Assembly: GCA_041687395.1 (NCBI GenBank)
Contig: JAWLCA010000002.1
Location: forward strand, 1-64,000
Direction: 5' to 3'
DNA length: 64,000 nt
From: JAWLCA01 sp041687395
GTDB lineage: Bacteria; Pseudomonadota; Alphaproteobacteria; Rhodobacterales; Rhodobacteraceae
Below, in pieces: positions 58,578 through 64,000 of the stretch (within the stretch, counting starts at the first letter, position 1; every line of letters starts with the position of its first letter). The translations under genes were made by a program, and so were the position numbers. The notes under the pieces were generated by a model. That model was not told the origin of the DNA, ran no database searches, and was given only the letters and a program-made list of their open reading frames with translations.

Positions 58578-60170
58578 ATGGTCCCGTTTCTTCGCCTTGG
58601 TATCGTCGCCCTCGCCACCCTTGCAGCCACCCCGCTCGCCGCACAGACAGGGGCCTGCGGACAGCCCGTAATACTCACGACACGATTGGGCGCGCCCTTG
58701 CCGGCGGGCTTCCCACAGCTCCGCCTGCCGCTGTTTCTACAGCGGTCGGAGCCCGCCTATGTGGAATTTACTCTGGCGGTCGCGCAGACGGTCACGCTGG
58801 GGACCGAGAACACCGAAGGCGATCCGGTGCTGGCACTCTATGATCGGTCTGGCAGCCTTCTGGGCTGGGATGATGATACCGGAGGGGACCTCGACTCCCT
58901 GATCGAACAGGCCCTTGAGGCTGGCACATATTGCGCCCAGGTTCGCCCCGTGGGCACTGCGCCCATTGACTCGATCGCCTTCAATCTCGTCCTGCAGGGC
59001 GGATCGACGGATTCGGCTATTGCAGCTCCCGCGCTCCTTCAGGACAGCGTCGATTGCGGCGGGCCCGGTCTTGCCGGCACTCTCGCCGCCGGGGTGACGC
59101 CAGACTCCGGGACGGTCCGTCTGACAGGGCAGACCGACGCCGACACCGGCGAAAGCTGGTATGGCCTGTCGGTCGCGTCACCTACACGGCTGCAACTGGA
59201 CGCGTCGAGCGCCGAGATCGACACTGTCCTTGAGGTGCTGGGCGTTGACGGTGACAGACTACACGAGAACGACGATCATCCCGACCTTGGCACCGACAGC
59301 CGGATCGAGGCCACGCTGATGCCCGGCGACTACTGCGTGAAGCTGCGCGGCTTCGCCGGGGCGCAGGGCAGCTACACTTTGGCGATCGCCCCGCTGGGCG
59401 ACTCAGATGCGGCCGATGCTACGGCTTCAGGAGGCGATGCTTCCGCCCATGAAGGGCCGTGCAGCGATCCGGACTTGACCACGATGCTGGCACAGGGAGT
59501 GACCGGTGCCTCGGCGCCCACGCGGCTAGAGGCGTCGATCGATCCGCGGATCGGGGCGGGCTGGTTCGCCCTGTCGCTGGATGACGGGGTTGCCGTTTCG
59601 CTGGAAGCCACCAGCCCGGACCTCGATACCGTGCTGGAGCTTTACGATCTCAATGGCCGCCTGCTGCTGGAGAACGACGATTTCGCGGGCATGGGCACGG
59701 ACAGCCGCATCGACGCCCCGCTGGAGCCGGGCGATTACTGCGTGCTCGTTCGCGGTTATGCCGGTGCCGAGGGCGACTTCACCTTGGCGCTGTCGCTTGG
59801 TGGCGGGGCCGGGGCGGCGGAACCGGCGGACCTGCCCGATCCGCGTCAGCCCGATGAGATCGAGGACATGGGCCTTCTGACAGATGTCGTCAAAAGCTAC
59901 GCGATCACCAGCGCCCCTGCGCTTTTCGCCGGGTTCGAGGTGGGTGACGCAGGGTCGGTCGTCGTCGAAGGCGTCAGTATCAGCAGTGCCTTCCGCGTGG
60001 CGCTTTACGATGCCGACGGCGGCTTGATCGAGGTGACCGATGTGGTGCCCGCGTTCGACGCCGCGACCTTTTCGCTCGACCTGCCCCCCGGTGCCTATCT
60101 GGTCGCCCTGATCAACGAGGAAGCGACGGGCGCCCCGATCCTGCGGCAGATCACCGTCAGCCGGCCGTAG
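58578..60170 (+). CDS. Secreted protein with PPC/DVUA0089-like repeats
   Basis: A 530-aa exported protein. Signal peptide about residues 1-22 (ending LAAQ). Three repeats of about 110-120 residues follow, each with a D-x-V-L-x-L(Y) segment, an LLENDD or LHENDD segment, a GTDSRI-like loop, and a GDYC-V-(L/V)RG strand, for example VLELYDLNGRLLLENDD and GDYCVLVRGYAGAEGDFTLAL. A fourth, more diverged beta domain ends the protein. Each repeat keeps a Cys near GDYC or GTYC that could pair with a Cys at the start of the next unit. Resembles pre-peptidase C-terminal domains; may bind Ca2+ through its Asp-rich loops. AGGTAA is the only upstream signal. Confidence 0.82.
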   Translation: MVPFLRLGIVALATLAATPLAAQTGACGQPVILTTRLGAPLPAGFPQLRLPLFLQRSEPAYVEFTLAVAQTVTLGTENTEGDPVLALYDRSGSLLGWDDDTGGDLDSLIEQALEAGTYCAQVRPVGTAPIDSIAFNLVLQGGSTDSAIAAPALLQDSVDCGGPGLAGTLAAGVTPDSGTVRLTGQTDADTGESWYGLSVASPTRLQLDASSAEIDTVLEVLGVDGDRLHENDDHPDLGTDSRIEATLMPGDYCVKLRGFAGAQGSYTLAIAPLGDSDAADATASGGDASAHEGPCSDPDLTTMLAQGVTGASAPTRLEASIDPRIGAGWFALSLDDGVAVSLEATSPDLDTVLELYDLNGRLLLENDDFAGMGTDSRIDAPLEPGDYCVLVRGYAGAEGDFTLALSLGGGAGAAEPADLPDPRQPDEIEDMGLLTDVVKSYAITSAPALFAGFEVGDAGSVVVEGVSISSAFRVALYDADGGLIEVTDVVPAFDAATFSLDLPPGAYLVALINEEATGAPILRQITVSRP

Positions 60171-60173
60171 CGG

Positions 60174-62237
60174 TCAGCGCCGACCCTCACGCAGCCACGC
60201 GCCGACTGCCAGAAGCGATGCCAGCAACAGGAAGGCCCAGGCCGGCAGCAGCGGCATCACCCGCAGATCTACCGTCTGATAGGCATTGCGCGGTGTCAGG
60301 CCGATCCAGCCACGCCCCGCCGCCGGGCGACCCTCGCGGATCAGGCGCAGGTCGGGCAGGCCCTCCTCGATCCGCTGCACGCCGCCGCGCGTGTCGGTGA
60401 CAAGGGGGGCCAGCTTCTCGCCGCTGGCAATGGTTTCCTCGAACTCGCGCGGCGCGGAGGGGCCTAGCGCCACGACCGCCTCCGTCTCGCCCTCGCGCAG
60501 TCTGTAAAGCCCGATCTCGGGCGCCTGCCAGGTGACGCTGTGCCGCCCGGGCGAGACCTCGTTCAGTTCCAGCTCCACGACCGCGCCATCCGGCCCCGTC
60601 ACCTCGACGCTGCGCGCGCCTTCGCCCAGTGTGCGGCGGGTGATCGTCATGGTCTGGCCCTCGGCGGTGGCGGTCAGCGCCTCCTCCTCAAGCTCGGGTT
60701 CCTTCATCATCCAGTGGGCCAGCCGACGCAGCAGTTCCAGCTGCGGCCCTCCGCCCTCGAACCCGCGGCCCCAGAGCCAGGCGTGATCCGATGCCAGAAG
60801 AGCCACGCGCCCTTCGCCGACGCGGTCGAGCATGAGAAGCGGTCGGTCATCGGCGCCCGACATCACCTCTTGCCCGCCGCGCGGGGTCAGTTCCACCATC
60901 CGGAACCAGCGGCCCCAGGCCGGCTCGGCCTCGTCACCTTCGGGTGCCAGCCCCTCGGTCACCGGGTGGCGGTGGCCAAGGCCGGTCACGCGCGGCAGGT
61001 AACCCTCTTCCACCACACGCGCCGTCGGCTCGCCCGGCAGGATCTCGGCCAAGGCCGACCGGTAGATACTGTCGGCGGTCCCGAATTCCGGCCCCGCCGC
61101 CACCAGCAACGCGCCGCCTCCTTCGACGTAGCGGCGGATATAGTCGTAATAGGCGCCCGGCAGGATGCCCCGCCGCCGGTAGCGGTCAAAGATGATCAGA
61201 TCAAATTCCTCGATCTTCTCGACGAACAATTCGCGCGTGGGAAAGGCGATCAGCGACAGTTCGGTGACCGGCACGCCGTCCTGCTTGTCGGGTGGGCGCA
61301 GGATGGTGAAATGCACCAGATCGACCGAACTGTCCGATTTCAGAAGGTTCCGCCACACCCGCTGACCGGTATGTGGCTCGCCCGACACCAGCAGCACCCG
61401 CAGCCGGTCGCGCACGCCGTTGATCTGCACCACTGCCGAATTGTTGCGGTCGGTCAACTCGCCGTCCACCTCGGTCACGGTGAACTGCAGCACGTTGATG
61501 CCGCCGCGGTCGAGCGTGACAGGCAGCTCCAGATCCTGCCCGACGGGGACCGAGAACACCTGCGGCTCCTCTCCGTCGATCGCGATCGACAGCTCCGCGC
61601 GACCGGTCGCCTCGGGCGGCACCGCGCCCTGATCCTCGATCCGCAGGGTCAGGGTCACCGGCTCTCCGATGATGGCGAAGGCGGGGGCGTTGCGAACTAT
61701 CAGGCGACGATCCCAGTCGTCCTGCCGGCCGGTCAGCAGCACGTGAACGGGCGCGGGCATCTCGGGGGTCAGTTCAAGATCATGCACCTGCCCGTCGGTC
61801 ACCAGCACCGCGCCCGCGATCCGCGCTCGCGGCTCTGTCGCCAGCGCCTCGGACAGCGCCGCCATCGCCCGCGTGCCGGTGTTGCCCTCGCCGTCGCCGA
61901 TGGGAATCTCACGCAGTTCCACGTTGTCCAGTGCGCCGATCCGGTCGCGCAGATGCTCGACCGCAGCAGCCATCTGCTCGGATCGGTCGGAAATCCGCTG
62001 GCTGGCGCTTTCGTCCACCAGAACCAGGGCGATGTCCGACAGTTCGGCGCGGTCCTCGGTCTGCACCGAGGGGTTCGCCACCGCCAGCAACAATGCGATG
62101 GCGGCCAGCGCCCGCAGCCACCAGCCCGAAAGCCCCTTCCACACGGCCAGCGCCAGCAGCAGCAGCGCCAGCCCGGCCACGACCCAGACCGCGATCCACG
62201 GCAGCAGCGGGTCGAAGATCACCGCGCCGCCGTTCAT
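60174..62237 (-). CDS. Membrane protein of the MoxR/DUF4159 operon (glutamine amidotransferase-like fold)
   Basis: A 687-aa protein. Two N-terminal helices (about residues 11-33 and 41-54) precede a vWA-like segment with VLVDESASQRISDRSEQM, then beta-sandwich domains. A class I glutamine amidotransferase-like domain follows (FDLIIFDRYRRRGILPGAYY and YIRRYVEGGGALLVAAGPEF), without a clear catalytic Cys. A last helix (LPAWAFLLLASLLAVGAWL) precedes the end. The start overlaps the stop of the DUF4159 gene (ATGA at 62234). Proteins like this are encoded with MoxR ATPases and DUF58 proteins; function in envelope or periplasmic maturation is inferred. Confidence 0.82.
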   Translation of the reverse strand: MNGGAVIFDPLLPWIAVWVVAGLALLLLALAVWKGLSGWWLRALAAIALLLAVANPSVQTEDRAELSDIALVLVDESASQRISDRSEQMAAAVEHLRDRIGALDNVELREIPIGDGEGNTGTRAMAALSEALATEPRARIAGAVLVTDGQVHDLELTPEMPAPVHVLLTGRQDDWDRRLIVRNAPAFAIIGEPVTLTLRIEDQGAVPPEATGRAELSIAIDGEEPQVFSVPVGQDLELPVTLDRGGINVLQFTVTEVDGELTDRNNSAVVQINGVRDRLRVLLVSGEPHTGQRVWRNLLKSDSSVDLVHFTILRPPDKQDGVPVTELSLIAFPTRELFVEKIEEFDLIIFDRYRRRGILPGAYYDYIRRYVEGGGALLVAAGPEFGTADSIYRSALAEILPGEPTARVVEEGYLPRVTGLGHRHPVTEGLAPEGDEAEPAWGRWFRMVELTPRGGQEVMSGADDRPLLMLDRVGEGRVALLASDHAWLWGRGFEGGGPQLELLRRLAHWMMKEPELEEEALTATAEGQTMTITRRTLGEGARSVEVTGPDGAVVELELNEVSPGRHSVTWQAPEIGLYRLREGETEAVVALGPSAPREFEETIASGEKLAPLVTDTRGGVQRIEEGLPDLRLIREGRPAAGRGWIGLTPRNAYQTVDLRVMPLLPAWAFLLLASLLAVGAWLREGRR

Positions 62238-64000
62238 TGACCCAGCCTTTCCAGAAGCGCGGGCACATGCACCTGGTCGGATTTGTAGTTGCCCGTCAGC
62301 ACATGCATCACCAGGTTGATCCCGAAGCGATACGCGATCTCACGCTGGCGCTCGCCGGCGAAGCCGCGGCCGACGGGCGTCATCGCCAGCCCGCGGTCAT
62401 CCACCGCCCAGGCGCTGGCCCAGTCGTTGCCGCCGATCACCACCGGTGTCACCCCGTCGTTCAGGTTGCGGAACGGCATCCCCTCCACCTGCTCGGCATC
62501 GGGCGGCGCGGCCTCGACCCAGACGGAGCGGCCGCTGTGGCGGCCGGGAAAGTCCTGCAGCAGGTAGAAGGTGCGCGTCAGCACATGGTCGGGCGGCACC
62601 GGTTCAAGCGCGGGAATGTCGAGGGGGGCCGCCAGCGTCTGCAACCGCCGCCCGGCCGGGGTGGCGCCGCCGAAGCCCGCCACATCGGCATCGCGGGTAT
62701 CGAACAGGATCAGCCCGCCGGTCCGCAGGAACTGGTTCAGCCGCGCATAGGCGTCGGCCGACGGTGTCTGCTGCCGCTCGGTCACCGGCCAGTAAAGGAA
62801 AGGAAAGACCGCCAGATCGTCACGCTCCAGATCGACGCCCATCGGCTCGGCCGGCTCGACCGATGTTCGCTCGAACAGCCGCCGCGACAGCCCGCGCAGC
62901 CCGGCCTCGGACAGCCGGTCGATGGCGGGATCGCCCGTCAGCACATAGGCCAGCACCACATCGGATGTCGCCTGCAGGACAAGCTCGTCGCTGGCCCGCG
63001 CCTGCGGCGCGGTCAGCAATGCCAGCGCCAGCACCGCGACCCCGCCCGCGCCGCGCAGCCGCCCCGACAGCGCCAGCGAGGCCAGGATGTCGGCCAGCAG
63101 CAGCAGAAGCGCCAGCGTCAGGATCGCGCCCTTCAGTTGCCGCTCTTCGGCGGTGCTGGCACCTTCGACGATGATCCGTCCGGGCCAGTCGGTGGGGGTC
63201 AGAACGGTATCCGCCCCGATCACGTTCAGCGCCACGCGGCGGTCGCCATCGGCATAGACGCCGGGGGGCAGGTCTGGTCCGGGGCGGCCCTCGGCAAGTG
63301 TCTCGCCGGACACGCCCGCGCTCTGGCCTGCGTCCGACAGGGCGCCATAGGCATCCAGCAGCCGTTCGGCGGTCCAGGTGCTGCCCGCCAGATCCTCCGC
63401 CGTCAGTTGCGCGGGCCGGGTAGAGACCGCCAACCGCTCCAGCATCTGCACGAACAGGCCCGACAGAGGCAGGGTGGACCATTCGGCATTGGCGGTGACG
63501 TGGACCAGCACGACCTGCCCCTGGCCCAGCCGCTTGCGCGTGACCAGCGGCGTGCCGTCAGCCAGCGTGGCGATGGTGCGGTCGGCAAGTTCCGGGTCGG
63601 GCTGGGCCACCACCTGTGAATTGACAATCACGTCCTCTGGGATCGGCAGTCCGAAAAAGGGCGAGCCCTCGGCAAAGGGGCGAAGTGCCTTCGGCTCGCC
63701 CCAGCTCATCGCGCCGCCGACGGTGCGCCCGCCCTCGCGCAGCCTGACCGGCATCAGCGGATCCTCGATGGCGCGGGCGATATCGCTGGCGGCCAGCCGC
63801 GGCCCTGCGAAGCGCAGCAGCAACCCGCCGCCGCTGACCCAGTCCGTCACCGCCTCGGTATCGGCATCCGACATCCGCGCCACGTCGGCCAGAACGATCA
63901 CGTCGGGGTTGGCCATCAGCACCTCGTCGACGCTGCCGTCGATCAGGTCGGCGACCGGCTCCAGCGCCTGCCGCAGGTAGTAGAGTGGTGAGAGCAGCTC
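62234..64000 (-). CDS. DUF4159/BatA-type membrane protein (partial, 5' end beyond window)
   Basis: The C-terminal 588 residues of a protein whose start lies beyond the right edge; the frame is open to 64000. At the edge it reads ELLSPLYYLRQALEPVADLI, then VLMANPDVIVLADVARM. Later come GGGLLLRFAGPRLAASDI, GRIIVEGASTAEERQLKGAI, a hydrophobic segment LTLALLLLLADILASLAL, and the DUF4159 domain in the last 220 residues (FPFLYWPVTERQQTPSADAY, LNQFLRTGGLILFDTRDAD). The missing N-terminus is expected to hold a BatA-like membrane domain. The gene is coupled to the one before it by a four-base overlap. Confidence 0.85.
   Translation of the reverse strand, partial: ELLSPLYYLRQALEPVADLIDGSVDEVLMANPDVIVLADVARMSDADTEAVTDWVSGGGLLLRFAGPRLAASDIARAIEDPLMPVRLREGGRTVGGAMSWGEPKALRPFAEGSPFFGLPIPEDVIVNSQVVAQPDPELADRTIATLADGTPLVTRKRLGQGQVVLVHVTANAEWSTLPLSGLFVQMLERLAVSTRPAQLTAEDLAGSTWTAERLLDAYGALSDAGQSAGVSGETLAEGRPGPDLPPGVYADGDRRVALNVIGADTVLTPTDWPGRIIVEGASTAEERQLKGAILTLALLLLLADILASLALSGRLRGAGGVAVLALALLTAPQARASDELVLQATSDVVLAYVLTGDPAIDRLSEAGLRGLSRRLFERTSVEPAEPMGVDLERDDLAVFPFLYWPVTERQQTPSADAYARLNQFLRTGGLILFDTRDADVAGFGGATPAGRRLQTLAAPLDIPALEPVPPDHVLTRTFYLLQDFPGRHSGRSVWVEAAPPDAEQVEGMPFRNLNDGVTPVVIGGNDWASAWAVDDRGLAMTPVGRGFAGERQREIAYRFGINLVMHVLTGNYKSDQVHVPALLERLGQ

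Noticed and set aside
1..64000. Prophage, insertion sequence, CRISPR array or gene transfer agent genes
   Set aside because: No transposase, integrase, capsid or repeat-spacer pattern was found in the translated frames or the intergenic DNA.

Overview
The window looks like chromosomal DNA from a GC-rich alphaproteobacterium of the Rhodobacterales (Rhodobacteraceae/Paracoccaceae). This is inferred from gene content and gene order, not from a database search. The indicators are two short secreted proteins with a VPLPA-CTERM type sorting tail, a perfect CtrA-type site (TTAA-N7-TTAAC), a malonate operon in the order matPQM-matA-matB, and the chain rpmH-rnpA-yidD-ttcA-(EAL)-yidC-MOSC-engB. A BciA-type 8-vinyl reductase of bacteriochlorophyll synthesis suggests a phototrophic or aerobic anoxygenic phototrophic lineage. 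No phage genes, insertion sequences, CRISPR arrays or plasmid functions were seen. Most genes are tightly packed, with many 4-bp stop/start overlaps.

Layout. 1-8 kb: cysE, tRNA-Gly(CCC), a rhomboid protease, a glycerate kinase, a lipoprotein, sufE, a CDP-alcohol phosphatidyltransferase, a membrane-anchored retropepsin-like protease, and a three-gene overlapping operon (small membrane protein, DUF1638, SelO). 8-10 kb: two tandem VPLPA-CTERM proteins with almost identical 3' ends and terminators, the second with a CtrA box upstream. 10-19 kb: a stand-alone Hen1-like RNA methyltransferase coupled to a zinc-ribbon methyltransferase, an AbrB-family membrane protein, an M20 amidohydrolase, a DUF2254 membrane protein, an FAD/NAD(P)-binding protein, and a P1B-4 type metal ATPase.

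19-36 kb is a carboxylate-uptake region. A first TRAP transporter with an SDR dehydrogenase is divergent from an IclR regulator and an acyl-CoA synthetase; its substrate is unknown. Next comes the malonate system: MatPQM imports malonate, MatB makes malonyl-CoA, MatA decarboxylates it to acetyl-CoA, and MatR (GntR family) is divergent. Both TRAP operons carry a strong hairpin between the binding-protein gene and the small-permease gene. An LDH2-type and a 3-hydroxyisobutyrate-type dehydrogenase follow, then bciA and a LysR/cupin divergent pair.

36-54 kb: tRNA-Arg(ACG), an operon of a TVP38 membrane protein, a MerA/Lpd-like flavoprotein and a histidine kinase, the ribosome/RNase P/membrane-insertion cluster, gshA, a Ca2+/Na+ exchanger, proC-csaA-hydroxyacid dehydrogenase, ybjN and hsp20. 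54-64 kb: glcD-glcE-glcF (glycolate oxidase), whose product glyoxylate can feed glycerate metabolism and so the glycerate kinase near 2-3 kb; a secreted repeat protein; and the last two genes of a MoxR/DUF58/DUF4159-type operon, the last running off the right edge.

The most unusual non-coding signal is a pair of dispersed intergenic elements (3209-3284 and 41417-41492). Each has a perfect 16-bp palindrome with compensatory base changes and a conserved ungapped tail.
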